A program made the translations under genes and the position numbers. This document shows, in pieces, positions 8,903 to 18,530 of a stretch of DNA of 38,424 nt (the stretch's first letter is position 1; each line of letters begins with the position of its first letter). The notes beneath the pieces were generated by a model that saw only the letters and a list, made by a program, of their open reading frames with translations, was not told the origin of the DNA and made no database searches. Source of the stretch: an uncultured Bryobacterales bacterium (GTDB taxonomy: Bacteria; Acidobacteriota; Terriglobia; Bryobacterales; Bryobacteraceae); assembly GCA_937959285.1 (NCBI GenBank), contig CALGAR010000093.1:1-38424 (forward strand), given 5' to 3'.

Positions 8903-8931
8903 TTGAACTTCCGCCCTTTGCCTTTTACCCT
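8903..8931 (+). promoter_or_regulatory. Candidate promoter for the small gene at 8955
   Basis: TTGAAC (8903-8908) and TACCCT (8926-8931) are spaced by 17 bases. The -35 is good and the -10 weak. Predicted transcription would begin near 8938, upstream of the ATG at 8955. Pattern match only. Confidence 0.25.
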
Positions 8932-8954
8932 GATCCCCTGCTATTTTTCATCTG

Positions 8955-9239
8955 ATGGCGTTTGAATCGGAAAAGACGATGTTCGAAGTCTACCGGGAGA
9001 CTGCCTATTCCGGCCGCTATCGCGTGGTTTACTTCACCGAGCTCCAGGACCACAACAAAGAAACCGAAATTAATCATGCGATGGCCGGAGAACACTACTT
9101 CGACGGTTTCCTCAAGAACTACCGAAAGGAGGATGCCAAGCAGATCATCGATCGTCTCCTCGAACGATTAAACGCCGGCGAACAGATTCCTCCGGAAGCG
9201 TTTGCGGAAGCTCTCGCGGATCACCTGGCCGATTCCTGA
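8955..9239 (+). CDS. Small hypothetical protein
   Basis: A 94-residue soluble, charged protein, with no signal peptide or membrane span. The N-terminal half is predicted beta (YSGRYRVVYFTEL) and the C-terminal half helical (KEDAKQIIDRLLERLNAGE, then ALADHLAD). An in-frame ATG at 8979, with GGAAAAG ahead of it, may be the true start, giving 86 residues; no ribosome-binding site precedes 8955. It is followed one base after its stop by the next gene, suggesting a two-gene unit. I do not recognise the family. Confidence 0.6.
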   Translation: MAFESEKTMFEVYRETAYSGRYRVVYFTELQDHNKETEINHAMAGEHYFDGFLKNYRKEDAKQIIDRLLERLNAGEQIPPEAFAEALADHLADS

Positions 9240-9240
9240 T

Positions 9241-9750
9241 TTGCAGATCACTCGCTACACTTCCCTCAACGAAGCTCAACTCCTGGGCTGCACCTCGGCG
9301 TTCGTCGATTCCCTCTTCGGCGCTCTAAACACTGCCGTTATGTATCTCCGCAAGCTGGAGGGGCAGCGCAAAGGGAACGCGTTCGCCTTTGAGATGCAAA
9401 TGGATCAAGCCCGCTATGGCTCGCTGCTGATTCTTGAGCGCTGGGCTCTGTTTCTTTCGACTTTTGCCCCCCACGCCCAGTTCCCCAAATACGAAAAGAT
9501 CGTTAACGAGGGTCCGGCGCGGGTGTCGACCGCAGAGGAGATCTTACGAAGGACCAACGACGTGCTCGATGCAAGCCCGGATTATTCCGCGGAAGTTGTC
9601 GCAGCGGCCGTCGCCGGGTTTCACTCTCTACGGCTAACGTTCGAAGAAGAGAGCGCAGCTTCCGCACAGGCTCTCGCCCTTGGCCCGATGCTTTCAGAGG
9701 ACTTTAAGGAGTGCCGCCGCGTGTTTCTTGCGGACCTTGCGGCGCGCTAG
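9241..9750 (+). CDS. Hypothetical helical protein
   Basis: The start is uncertain. TTG at 9241 lies one base after the upstream stop and gives 169 residues; an upstream in-frame TTG at 9202 would overlap the previous gene. The protein is soluble, mostly alpha-helical and without recognisable motifs. It has aromatic-rich helices (ALNTAVMYLRKLEGQRKG; YGSLLILERWALFLSTF). Its 3' end overlaps the convergent LysR gene by 47 bases (9704-9750). It is probably co-transcribed with the 8955 gene. Function unknown. Confidence 0.6.
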   Translation: MQITRYTSLNEAQLLGCTSAFVDSLFGALNTAVMYLRKLEGQRKGNAFAFEMQMDQARYGSLLILERWALFLSTFAPHAQFPKYEKIVNEGPARVSTAEEILRRTNDVLDASPDYSAEVVAAAVAGFHSLRLTFEEESAASAQALALGPMLSEDFKECRRVFLADLAAR

Positions 9751-10636
9751 CCTCTTCCGCTCTTTTGACTTTGGCGACTTCCAGGAAGGCCCGGGCGGCG
9801 TGACTGAGCGCGCGCCGCGCGGGATAGACCAGCCGGATCTTTCGCTCGACGTTCAGTTCATCCACCTTGACCTCCCGCAGGAGCCCCTGCTCCACCTCCT
9901 GCTCAACGCACATCTTCGGCAGGAACGCGACGCCTTCGTTGCGCTGCACAAGGCGGCGGATCGTCTCTACGGTCGGCATCTCGACGTCCATGTTCAGCGG
10001 CACCTTGTGGCGCTGGAACTCTCGCAGAACCGTCTCGCGGTAGGGCGAAACGACGTTGTGGGCAATGAAGGTTTCCATGCCCAGCTCCGCGATAGAAACG
10101 GACTTTCGCTCGGCGAAGCGATGCTGCGGCGACACGACGAAGGCAAGGTGATCCGTATAGATCACTGCCGAGACCAGCCGCTCATCGCCCGGGTCATAGC
10201 TGATGACCCCAAGCTCAAGATCGCCATCGATCAGTTGCGACGGCACCTTGCTCGAAAGGCTTCGCCGGACTTGCACTTTGACCTTGGGATAGAGGCGGCG
10301 GTACTGCTCGATGTGCTGGAGCAGGTAGAGCGAAGTCGACTCATTGGCCCCAATCGTGAGCCGGCCGGCGCTGTTGTCGCGCAGCTCGGCCAAGGCTGTT
10401 TCCATCTCCCGCTCAAGGTTCTCAAAGCGGCGGGCGTACTCCAGCACGATTCGCCCTGCGTCCGTCAGCAGCAGCTCACGGCCGGAGCGGTCAATCAGCT
10501 TCTCCTGAAGCTCCGTCTCCAGTCGCTGAACCGCAAGGGAGATCGCTGGTTGTGTCCGCAGCAGTCTTTCTCCGGCTCGCGAGAAGCTCTTCTCGTTGGC
10601 AACCGCAAGAAAGACCTTGAGAGCATAGAGTTCCAT
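9704..10636 (-). CDS. LysR-family transcriptional regulator
   Basis: From ATG 10636 the protein is 310 residues, the usual LysR length. The N-terminus (MELYALKVFLAVANEKSFSR) enters the winged helix-turn-helix at once, with the LysR-typical AGERLLRTQPAISLAVQRLE at about 22-41. The remainder is a periplasmic-binding-protein-like effector domain. An in-frame ATG at 10678 adds 14 residues with no homology character, and a TATAAT lies over it, so 10636 is preferred. It diverges from the AddB-like gene. LysR proteins often control a divergent neighbour, but a link to DNA-repair genes would be unusual, so its targets are probably elsewhere. Effector unknown. Confidence 0.9.
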   Translation of the reverse strand: MELYALKVFLAVANEKSFSRAGERLLRTQPAISLAVQRLETELQEKLIDRSGRELLLTDAGRIVLEYARRFENLEREMETALAELRDNSAGRLTIGANESTSLYLLQHIEQYRRLYPKVKVQVRRSLSSKVPSQLIDGDLELGVISYDPGDERLVSAVIYTDHLAFVVSPQHRFAERKSVSIAELGMETFIAHNVVSPYRETVLREFQRHKVPLNMDVEMPTVETIRRLVQRNEGVAFLPKMCVEQEVEQGLLREVKVDELNVERKIRLVYPARRALSHAARAFLEVAKVKRAEEASAPQGPQETRGGTP

Positions 10637-10676
10637 AGGGTGTCGGAGGCTGACAGCCTTTATTCTATCACTGAGC

Positions 10677-10682
10677 ATTATA
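10677..10682 (-). promoter_or_regulatory. Perfect -10 hexamer upstream of the LysR gene
   Basis: TATAAT reads on the minus strand at 10682-10677. A start of transcription about seven bases downstream leaves a leader of roughly 30-35 bases before ATG 10636, supporting that start over ATG 10678. No clear -35 sits at the right distance. Confidence 0.4.
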
Positions 10683-10950
10683 TAAGCTCGGAGACAAATT
10701 ACTATTCCTTATACCCGGCTCCCGGAACCGCGTTTAGCCGGAGCCCGGCAAAATGGGCGAGCTCAGGATGCGTTAAGGTAGTTGGATACCTGAAAGAGAG
10801 TCGCTGGAGGCGTCCATTCGCAGACTGCATTCGCTCGCCGGACAAGCACTTCGGGAACTAGGGGCCAGGGGGGAAGTTGTAATACTCGCTGCGACGAAGG
10901 CTGCAGCCGACGACCTGCTGCGCCGGGAGTGCGGAGCGGGACTGATCGGA
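10683..10950. other. LysR / AddB divergent intergenic region with probable AddB N-terminal coding
   Basis: Up to about 10776 nothing specific is visible apart from the LysR promoter side. From 10777 the frame of the AddB-like gene is open. It translates into a plausible N-terminus (… LRELGARGEVVILAATKAAA …) but holds no ATG, GTG or TTG before 10951. The segment may be coding with a non-standard start such as CTG at 10804. Confidence 0.4.
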
Positions 10951-13863
10951 GTGCACCGGCTTACGCTCCGTCAACTGGTGGAAGAGCTGGCGAGGCGTCC
11001 GCTGGCGGAGCGCGGCTGGAAGGCCGCCGGCCGTTTGGTGAGCGAAGCAGTAGCCGCCCGCGTCACAGCCGAAGCCTGGTCGCGGCTGCAGTACTTTCAA
11101 CCGGTGGCGCGAACTCCGGGCTTCGCTCCGGCGCTCGTGACAACGCTGCTCGCTCTCCGCACGGGAAGCATTTCTCCCGATCGGCTCGCTGGCACTCTCG
11201 GTCCTAGAGGTGAAGATCTCCGCCTTCTTCAAATTTCCTATGAGAAGGAGATGCGTGAACGGCGCATCGCCGACTGGGCCGAGCGCATCCGGCTGGCTAC
11301 GGAGACCGTGCGTGCGGGCGCTCACCGCCTGTGCGGATTGCCGGTAGTCCTCCTCGATGTACAGCCCGAGAATCCGGCCGAAGAGAAACTTCTCAAGGAA
11401 TACCTGAAGAAATCGCCAGAAGTGATAGAGCTGACAACGCCGGCAGAATCGGACACGCCGGCCGACGCGCTGCGGGCGGTACAGCGCGGTCTCTTTTCGG
11501 TCGACGCCCTCTCTTGTCCGCATTCCCCAGCAGGCTTCGAAGTCTTTACGGCATCGGGTGAGTCGCTCGAATGCGTCGAGATTGCAAGGCGCGTGCGGGA
11601 GGCAGCGGAACGGGGCGTGCGGTTTGACGAGATCGCGATCCTCTTACGCCATCCGGAACGCTATCAGCCGATGGTGGAGGAAGCGCTGGCGCGGACCGGA
11701 ATTCCCGCCTATTTTAGCCTCGGCAGCCGGAGGCCCGATCCGGCCGGACGCGCCTTTCTATCCCTGCTTCTGTGCGCCGAGGAAGGCCTGAGCGCTTCCC
11801 GCTTCGCAGAATATCTGTCGCTGTCCCAGGTGCCCGAGCAGATCCGGCCTACGTCCCAGGAACCCGAGGAGGAACCGGAAGAAGGAAGCGACCTCTACGC
11901 TCCGATCCGCTGGGAAAGGATGCTGGTCGACGCGGCTGTGATTGGCGGCCTCGACCGGTGGGAGCAGCGGCTCGAAGGTCTCTCCCTCCAATTCCAAACT
12001 GCTTTGGACGCAGCGATCGAAGAGAGCGCAAGGATGTTTTACGCCACGCAGTTAAAGCAGCTTGCGCTCCTGCGGGACTTCGCGTTGCCAATGATCGGCA
12101 AGCTCGCCAATCTTCCCCGAAAAGGCCTTTGGGGCGACTGGCTCCGGGCACTGGCCGATCTGGCCGAGGCCGGTTTGCGGCATCCGCACAACGTTCTGGC
12201 CCTCCTCGAGGAACTGGAGCCAATGAGCGACGTTGGCCCGGTCGACTTGCCGGAGGTGTTGCTTGTTCTCGGAAAGAGTCTGGGACAAATCCGGCGTGAG
12301 TCGAAGAAAACGAGGTATGGCGCGGTATTCGTGGGAAACATTCCGGACGCCAGGGGCTTATCCTTCCGCGTGGTCTTCGTGCCGGGACTCTGCGAGGGCA
12401 GCTTCCCTGCCCCGCTCCACGAAGACCCGCTGTTGCTCGACGCGCACTGGCAGGCGCTAGCAGGCGCTTTACCGGCGGACCGGGAGGAAGGAGAAAGGTC
12501 GCTGCTACGAATTTGCGCTCTGTCCGCCACGGAGCAGTTGGTGCTCTCTTACCCGCGAATCGAGTTGGACACTGGCCGCGAGCGAGTGCCCTCCTTCTAC
12601 CTGTTTGAGGCGGTACGGGCAGCCCGAGGCCAAAGCGTGGACATCCGAGAATTCATTGAGCAAACGCAGGCAGCCGCGGAAGCACGTGTGGGATGGCCTG
12701 CGCCCCACGATCCTGGCCGCGCCATCGACGATGCAGAGTTCGATCTCGCCACCCTCCGGCCTGCATTCGAGAGTCCGGATGACCACGCGGGGACGGGCTG
12801 CTACCTGACGGAAGCAAACGGTCATCTCGTGCGTTCGATGCGCCGGCGCTGGCGGCGCTGGAACACTCCGGGCTGGACGTATGACGATGGGCTGGTCGTT
12901 GGACAAGAGATTGAAGCCCTGCAGGTGCTGAATCAGCACAGCCTGAAAAAGAAAGCCTACTCCGCGACGGCACTCCAGGAATTCTCCGTGTGCCCTTACC
13001 GGTTTGCGCTCGCAGCAATTCATGGCTTAAGACCCGCCGAGCAGCCGGAAGCGGTTGAGGCCATGGATCCGCAAACGCGCGGCGAAATCTACCATCGGAC
13101 CCAGTTCCGTCTCCTGAATTCTCTACGTGAGAACGCGCTACTCCCGGTCCACCGAGGCACTCTCGAGGACGCGCTCCGCCATCTTGATGCAGCCCTCGAC
13201 GAGGTCGCTGAAACACTGAAGGCCGAGAGGATGCCCGCGATCCCTCAGATCTGGGATGCGGAAGTCGAATCCCTACGGACAGATCTGAAAGGGTGGCTCG
13301 CGGAGCAGGCATCGCTCGAACCGGACTGGGCGCCCGTGGCCTTCGAGCTCTCCTTTGGCCGGAAGAAGGATCCGGAACACGATCCAGCAAGCATTGAGGA
13401 ACCGGTCCGGCTTTTCGACGAGTTCCTGCTGCAGGGCTCCATTGACGTTGTCGAACGGAAAGGCGAGGGCCCATTACGCGTGACAGACTACAAGACCGGA
13501 AGGCCGCCGCAGCCCGCACCCGTCTGCGTCGGCAAAGGAACCTACCTTCAGCCGCTCCTTTACGCCCTCGCCGCCGAAAAGATCTTCCACGCTCCGGTGC
13601 TTGGAGGACGGCTGTACTACTCGACACTTCGAGGCAACTATCGAAAGCTGGATATCCCGCTCGACGACGTGGGGAGACAGCATGTGCGGCAGGTGCTCGA
13701 AACAATCGAGAGAGCGATCTCGGAAGGCATGCTGCCCGCCCTGCCCGACAAAGACGCCTGCGGCGTCTGCGACTACCTGGCCGTTTGCGGTCCCTATGAG
13801 GCCGAGCGCACGGAACGAAAGCCCAAGTGGCGGCCTCTCGTCGAACTCCGGAGGCTCCCGTGA
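10951..13863 (+). CDS. addB-like: AddB-like nuclease subunit with Fe-S cluster motif
   Basis: A protein of about 970 residues. Numbering from the GTG at 10951, the C-terminal nuclease domain shows D832, D846 and K848 (motif VTDYKTG), typical of the RecB-type PD-(D/E)XK fold. Cysteines C681 (in SVCPYRF), C937, C940 and C946 (CGVCDYLAVCG) match the four-Cys iron-sulphur staple of AddB nucleases. The middle resembles an inactivated superfamily-1 helicase fold with no visible Walker A. With the coupled AddA-like gene it would form a helicase-nuclease that resects double-strand breaks for recombination in the cytoplasm. The true start is probably upstream of 10951. A family with looser AddB similarity (PD-(D/E)XK nuclease family) is the alternative name. 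Confidence 0.8.
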   Translation: MHRLTLRQLVEELARRPLAERGWKAAGRLVSEAVAARVTAEAWSRLQYFQPVARTPGFAPALVTTLLALRTGSISPDRLAGTLGPRGEDLRLLQISYEKEMRERRIADWAERIRLATETVRAGAHRLCGLPVVLLDVQPENPAEEKLLKEYLKKSPEVIELTTPAESDTPADALRAVQRGLFSVDALSCPHSPAGFEVFTASGESLECVEIARRVREAAERGVRFDEIAILLRHPERYQPMVEEALARTGIPAYFSLGSRRPDPAGRAFLSLLLCAEEGLSASRFAEYLSLSQVPEQIRPTSQEPEEEPEEGSDLYAPIRWERMLVDAAVIGGLDRWEQRLEGLSLQFQTALDAAIEESARMFYATQLKQLALLRDFALPMIGKLANLPRKGLWGDWLRALADLAEAGLRHPHNVLALLEELEPMSDVGPVDLPEVLLVLGKSLGQIRRESKKTRYGAVFVGNIPDARGLSFRVVFVPGLCEGSFPAPLHEDPLLLDAHWQALAGALPADREEGERSLLRICALSATEQLVLSYPRIELDTGRERVPSFYLFEAVRAARGQSVDIREFIEQTQAAAEARVGWPAPHDPGRAIDDAEFDLATLRPAFESPDDHAGTGCYLTEANGHLVRSMRRRWRRWNTPGWTYDDGLVVGQEIEALQVLNQHSLKKKAYSATALQEFSVCPYRFALAAIHGLRPAEQPEAVEAMDPQTRGEIYHRTQFRLLNSLRENALLPVHRGTLEDALRHLDAALDEVAETLKAERMPAIPQIWDAEVESLRTDLKGWLAEQASLEPDWAPVAFELSFGRKKDPEHDPASIEEPVRLFDEFLLQGSIDVVERKGEGPLRVTDYKTGRPPQPAPVCVGKGTYLQPLLYALAAEKIFHAPVLGGRLYYSTLRGNYRKLDIPLDDVGRQHVRQVLETIERAISEGMLPALPDKDACGVCDYLAVCGPYEAERTERKPKWRPLVELRRLP

Positions 13864-16800
13864 TTCCCGGCCAAGCCGCTGCGACAGGAAGCCTTGCCGA
13901 CAGCTACATTCTTGAAGCGTCAGCGGGAACGGGAAAGACGCGCGCGCTTGTACGCCGGTTCGTCGAGGCGGTCGCTGCTGGAGTGGAGGTTCACCGCATC
14001 GTTGCCGTGACATTTACGCATGCAGCGGCGGGCGAGATGAAGCTCAGGCTGCGGCATGAGCTCGACCGGGAACGGCAAGTCTCGCTAGATGACCCGGTGC
14101 GTGCGGAACGTCTTGCGCGAGGCCTCCAGCATTTGGAGGAGGCGTTTGTCGGCACGATCCACTCGTTCTGCGCCCATCTGCTTGCGCAGCGCCCTGTAGA
14201 AGCGCGCGTGGATCCGCACTTTGAACCCCTCGCTCAGGCGGAAGCTAACGCCGTGTTCGACCGCGTATTCCGGCGCTGGTTCGAGAAACGTTTATCCCAG
14301 CCGTCTCCCGCGATCGCGCGGTGCCTCGCCCGGCTGTCGGTACCCACAGGGCATGGTGGACGGCGTCCAGTCGACGCTCTCCGCTCCGCCGCGCTCGACT
14401 TGGCGGAATGGCGGGATCATCCGACGCCGTGGACAGTTCGCGAGTTTGATCGTGCCGCGGAGATAGACGACCTTCTGAAGCAGTGTGCGGAGCTCGCGAA
14501 GTTGCGCAATGCGTGTGCGCGCGGACAGTGGGATCCGCTCTACCGGTCGCTTCAGCCGCTTGCAGACTTTGAGGAGCGGGTGAGGCGCGCAACGGAGCTC
14601 GGCTGCACCGACCTCGACAGTATTGAGAGCGAGCTGCTGCGTCTACCAATCGACATGCGGTGGCTCAAGAAGGGGTCCGGAAACTATGGCCCGGGAGTCA
14701 CACGAGAGGCGATCGTGACCGCGTGGGACAACCTCGCGGCGTCGATCGAAGCGTTCCGGCGCAAGGCCGACGCCGACTTGGCAGCGCATCTCCGCAACGA
14801 GCTTTGGGAAGTTGTCGAGCTCTATCAGGCGGAGAAGGAACGAGCCGGTCAGGTGGACTTCCTTGACCTGTTGATCAAGGCCCGCGACCTGCTGAAAGAT
14901 CCCGAAGCGCGGCAAGCCTTGCAGGAGCGGTATGAATGCATCTTCGTCGATGAGTTCCAGGATACCGACCCTCTCCAGGCGGAAATTCTCGTTCTGCTTT
15001 CTGCGGGCGATCCGGAAGAAGCCGACTGGCGCAAGGTGACACCCGCTGCAGGGAAGCTCTTCCTCGTCGGCGATCCCAAACAGTCCATCTACCGCTTCCG
15101 TCGTGCGGACGTCGCACTATACAGGTCGGTCTGCAAAGATCTGGAAAGCCGCGGCGTGAAGCGAGCCGCGCTGCAAAGCAGCCTGCGCTCAGTAAAGCCG
15201 ATTCAGGACTTCGTCAACGCCGCTTTCCATGACCGCATGGAGGCCTACCTCCCGCTCTGCGGTGGAAGGGAGGCCAAGCCCACGCAACCGTCGATCATCG
15301 CACTGCCTGTCCCGTTTCCCTTCGGCGGAAACGACGAAATCGCCTACAGTGCCATCGAGAAGTGCGCTCCCGACACGGCGGCAGCGTTCATTGAGTGGCT
15401 GCTTCAGGAGAGCGGCTGGACGGTGTCGGACCAGTCGGACGCGAACCTGCAGAGGCCGATACAAGCCGGCGATATCTGCGTTCTCTTCCGGCGCTTTATG
15501 AGTCATGGCGTCGATGTCACCCAGGAGTATGTCCGCTGTCTGGAGGCGCGGGGCATCCGTCACGTGCTGATCGGGTCGAAGTCCTTCCATCACCGGGAGG
15601 AAGTAGCAACAATTCGGACCGCGCTGCGTGCAATCGAGTGGCCCGACGACGAACTGAGCGTTTTCGCCGTCATTCGCGGATCCTTGTTCGGCGTGGACGA
15701 TGGCACTCTCCTCAAGTTCCGGACGCAGGTGGGGCGTCTCCATCCGTTTCACAATCTTGGGGATGATCTCGCACCGGAGTTCGAGCCGATCCGCGACGCC
15801 CTTGCTTTGCTCGCCGATCTCCACTGTCGGAGGAACTACCGCCCGATCGCCGATACGATTCGACGGCTGATGGAGCACACGCGCGCGCACGCCGGCTTTG
15901 CCTTCCGGCCCGGCGGGGAGCGCGTGCTGGCGAACGTCTATCGCGTGGCTGATCTCGCGCGCAGCTTTGAAGCAGGCCGCCCGACTTCCTTCCGCGCCTT
16001 CGTCGAGTATCTGGAGTCAGAGGCCGAAGGCGGCGAAATGTCGGAGGCGCCAATCCTCGAGCACCAATCGGACGGCGTCAAGCTGATGACCGTTCATAAG
16101 GCCAAAGGTCTCGAATTCCCGGTCGTCATCCTGACCGATCCGACGGCAAAGCTGATTCGAGCCGCGGGCGGGTCGCGCTACGTCGATCCGGATCAGCGGC
16201 TCTGCGCCCAGCGGCTGCTTGGCTGGGCCCCGTGGGAATTACTGGACCATGCCGCGGAAGAGGCGCAGCAGGAGCGCGAAGAGGCAGACCGCCTGGCGTA
16301 TGTCGCGGCGACACGGGCCCGCGACCTCCTGGTCGTGATGGCGGTCGGCGAAAAGGAACTGGAAGGCCGGTGGCTCAGCCCGCTTTGGCCAGCGCTTTAT
16401 CCAAGGCGTGAACACTGGCGGAACCCTTCGAGGCCGCCGGGCTGCCCTGTGAAGGGAGATACGACCGTCCTCGAGCGCCCGCTCTCCCATCACGGCGTGG
16501 ATTCTTCCATTCGTCCCGGCCTCCACCGATCCCAAAGAGACGTTGAGGTCGTATGGTTCGATCCGGCGGTCCTTCGCCTGCGCGTCAAGATGCAATCGGG
16601 CGTTGCATACGAAAACATCCTGAAGGGCTCCGCGGAGCAGAAGGTGGAAGGAGTCCGCCGGTACAAGGAGTGGCAGCGCCGCAAGGCTGAAGCTATCGAG
16701 GCTGGCTCCCAACGCGAATTCGAAGTCATCGCAGCAACCGAATTCCAGGATGAGCTGGGATCAGACATTCCCTTTGAACTCGTTCCGCTCGACGAGGACC

Positions 16801-17216
16801 GGGGAGGAAGGCCGGCTGGCCGTAGCTTTGGAACTCTCGTGCATGCCTTGCTGGCGGAGGCGGAGGACATAGCAGACCTGACGCGGCTCGCCGCAATTCA
16901 CGGGCAAATCCTCGCGGAGGAGCGGGAGGCTGCGGTTGCCGCGGCGAAGCGGGCCCTCCAGCATCAGCTGTTGAGGGAGGCGGCCAAGGCGCAAAGACGC
17001 CACCGCGAGCTTCCGTTCGTCCTTCCCTTGCCCGGAGGCAGAGTGCTCGAGGGCGTCATTGATCTTGCCTACTTCGACGGTTCGGTCTGGACAGTAGTGG
17101 ATATCAAGACCGGATCGGCGGACCGGTTGCGATACCGCCGGCAGCTCCAGTTGTACGGATACGCGCTGAGGCAGATTACCGGACAGCCTGTTCGCGCCGT
17201 GCTCCTCGAAGTGTAG
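13860..17216 (+). CDS. addA-like: AddA-like UvrD/Rep helicase with C-terminal nuclease
   Basis: GTG at 13860 overlaps the AddB stop (GTGA) and has GGAGG five bases upstream, giving 1118 residues. Walker A is A20-S-A-G-T-G-K26-T27; Walker B is D364-E-F-Q-D368, diagnostic of UvrD-like superfamily-1 helicases. A UvrD C-terminal motif (VHKAKGLEFPVVILT) follows near residue 745. The last 200 residues hold the RecB-type nuclease: D1068 in GVIDLAY, D1081 and K1083 in VVDIKTGS, then QLQLYGYA. Length, domain order and gene pairing match AddA. It should unwind 3'-5' and cut the resected strand with AddB as partner. All key residues are present, so activity is expected. Confidence 0.9.
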   Translation: MIPGQAAATGSLADSYILEASAGTGKTRALVRRFVEAVAAGVEVHRIVAVTFTHAAAGEMKLRLRHELDRERQVSLDDPVRAERLARGLQHLEEAFVGTIHSFCAHLLAQRPVEARVDPHFEPLAQAEANAVFDRVFRRWFEKRLSQPSPAIARCLARLSVPTGHGGRRPVDALRSAALDLAEWRDHPTPWTVREFDRAAEIDDLLKQCAELAKLRNACARGQWDPLYRSLQPLADFEERVRRATELGCTDLDSIESELLRLPIDMRWLKKGSGNYGPGVTREAIVTAWDNLAASIEAFRRKADADLAAHLRNELWEVVELYQAEKERAGQVDFLDLLIKARDLLKDPEARQALQERYECIFVDEFQDTDPLQAEILVLLSAGDPEEADWRKVTPAAGKLFLVGDPKQSIYRFRRADVALYRSVCKDLESRGVKRAALQSSLRSVKPIQDFVNAAFHDRMEAYLPLCGGREAKPTQPSIIALPVPFPFGGNDEIAYSAIEKCAPDTAAAFIEWLLQESGWTVSDQSDANLQRPIQAGDICVLFRRFMSHGVDVTQEYVRCLEARGIRHVLIGSKSFHHREEVATIRTALRAIEWPDDELSVFAVIRGSLFGVDDGTLLKFRTQVGRLHPFHNLGDDLAPEFEPIRDALALLADLHCRRNYRPIADTIRRLMEHTRAHAGFAFRPGGERVLANVYRVADLARSFEAGRPTSFRAFVEYLESEAEGGEMSEAPILEHQSDGVKLMTVHKAKGLEFPVVILTDPTAKLIRAAGGSRYVDPDQRLCAQRLLGWAPWELLDHAAEEAQQEREEADRLAYVAATRARDLLVVMAVGEKELEGRWLSPLWPALYPRREHWRNPSRPPGCPVKGDTTVLERPLSHHGVDSSIRPGLHRSQRDVEVVWFDPAVLRLRVKMQSGVAYENILKGSAEQKVEGVRRYKEWQRRKAEAIEAGSQREFEVIAATEFQDELGSDIPFELVPLDEDRGGRPAGRSFGTLVHALLAEAEDIADLTRLAAIHGQILAEEREAAVAAAKRALQHQLLREAAKAQRRHRELPFVLPLPGGRVLEGVIDLAYFDGSVWTVVDIKTGSADRLRYRRQLQLYGYALRQITGQPVRAVLLEV

Positions 17217-17287
17217 CTTCTAGGGTGAGCAGCGGCTCGTAATTCCTGGTACTCTCTCAGCTAAAGCTGGGGCACGGAGGGATCAGC

Positions 17288-18517
17288 ATGACCTTTGGGG
17301 TGATCGGCGGCGGCATTATCGGGCTGGCTGTCGCGTACAAGTTGTCGGAGTCGCTCCCTGACAGCACTGTGGTCGTGTTCGAGAAAGAGACCGAAGTCGG
17401 ACAGCACCAGAGCGGGCACAACAGCGGCGTTCTTCACGCCGGTCTTTACTACAAGCCTGGATCACTGAAGGCGAGGCTGGCCGTCAGCGGGATCCGGCAG
17501 ATGAGGGCTTTCTGCCAGAAGCACGCGATCGCCCATGAAGTCTGCGGAAAGCTGGTAGTTGCCTGCTCGGATGAGGAAGTGCCGAGGCTCCGGACGCTGT
17601 TCGAGCGCGGCCAGCAGAACGGTTTGTCAGGGCTCCGGTGGATGGTGCCCGAGGAGTTTCGCGAGATCGAGCCCAACGCGGCAGGCATCGCGGCCGTGCA
17701 CGTTCCCGAGGAAGGAATCGCCGACTATGGAGCAGTCTGCCGCAAGTTACGCGAGCTCGTGGAAAAGGCGGGCGGAGGTGTTCGCACTAACTGCGAAGTG
17801 AAATCCCTCCGGGCGACCGCCAGCGGATGGATTGTGACAGGCTCCACGCATGAGGCCGAGGTCGACTTCCTCTTCAACTGCGGCGGGCTGCACTGCGATC
17901 GGATCCTGGCAATGGCGGGAGAAAGGCGCACAACCCGTATCGTTCCGTTTCGCGGCGAGTACTTTCTCTTAAACGAAGAAGGCTCCCGGCTGGTGCGGAA
18001 TCTGATCTATCCCGTGCCGGACCCGCGCTTTCCCTTCCTCGGAGTCCATTTCACAAGAATGATCCATGGCGGTGTCGAAGCGGGACCCAACGCCGTTCTG
18101 GCACTGGCGAGGGAGGGCTATCGCAAGACCGACTTCCGGGTGCGGGATTTGGCAGATGTGCTCAGCTTCCCGGGATTTTGGCGTTTCCTTACGCGCTACC
18201 CTTCCATGTGCACTTATGAGCTCTGGCGGTCTGTGAGCGTCACCGAATTCTGCCGCTCGCTACAGAGGCTGGTGCCGGACGTGCAGAGGAAGCATCTTGT
18301 GCCAGGCGGTTCCGGCATCCGCGCACAAGCTCTTGCGCCGGACGGAACGCCAGTCCAGGACTTCGAATATGTCCTCAGGCCAACTGCCCTGCACTTGTTG
18401 AACGCGCCGAGCCCCGGCGCCACGGCTTCCCTTGCGATCGCCGATCATTTGTTAGAGCAGGTTCTGCCATTACTCGCGGAGCGCGGTTCCTTGAGGCGGT
18501 CGACGTCGCAAACGTAA
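17288..18517 (+). CDS. lhgO: L-2-hydroxyglutarate oxidase/dehydrogenase (LhgO type)
   Basis: ATG at 17288 has GGAGGG eight bases upstream. The 409-residue protein begins with a Rossmann FAD-binding motif (GVIGGGIIGLAVAY), followed by the family signature QHQSGHNSGVLHAGLYY at about 38-54. Later features are PFRGEYF, YPVPDPRFPFLGVHFTR and C-terminal GGSGIRAQ. These fit the DAO-fold LhgO/YgaF family, which oxidises L-2-hydroxyglutarate to 2-oxoglutarate, passing electrons to quinones or oxygen at the inner membrane face. It follows the addA-like gene by 71 bases but has its own ribosome-binding site, and it converges on the hydrolase at 18531. Confidence 0.9.
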   Translation: MTFGVIGGGIIGLAVAYKLSESLPDSTVVVFEKETEVGQHQSGHNSGVLHAGLYYKPGSLKARLAVSGIRQMRAFCQKHAIAHEVCGKLVVACSDEEVPRLRTLFERGQQNGLSGLRWMVPEEFREIEPNAAGIAAVHVPEEGIADYGAVCRKLRELVEKAGGGVRTNCEVKSLRATASGWIVTGSTHEAEVDFLFNCGGLHCDRILAMAGERRTTRIVPFRGEYFLLNEEGSRLVRNLIYPVPDPRFPFLGVHFTRMIHGGVEAGPNAVLALAREGYRKTDFRVRDLADVLSFPGFWRFLTRYPSMCTYELWRSVSVTEFCRSLQRLVPDVQRKHLVPGGSGIRAQALAPDGTPVQDFEYVLRPTALHLLNAPSPGATASLAIADHLLEQVLPLLAERGSLRRSTSQT

Positions 18518-18530
18518 TGACAGGCCGGGG

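Noticed and set aside
9680..10861. 393-codon plus-strand frame across the LysR gene
   Set aside because: The minus strand encodes an intact LysR regulator; the plus frame has no motif or start support.
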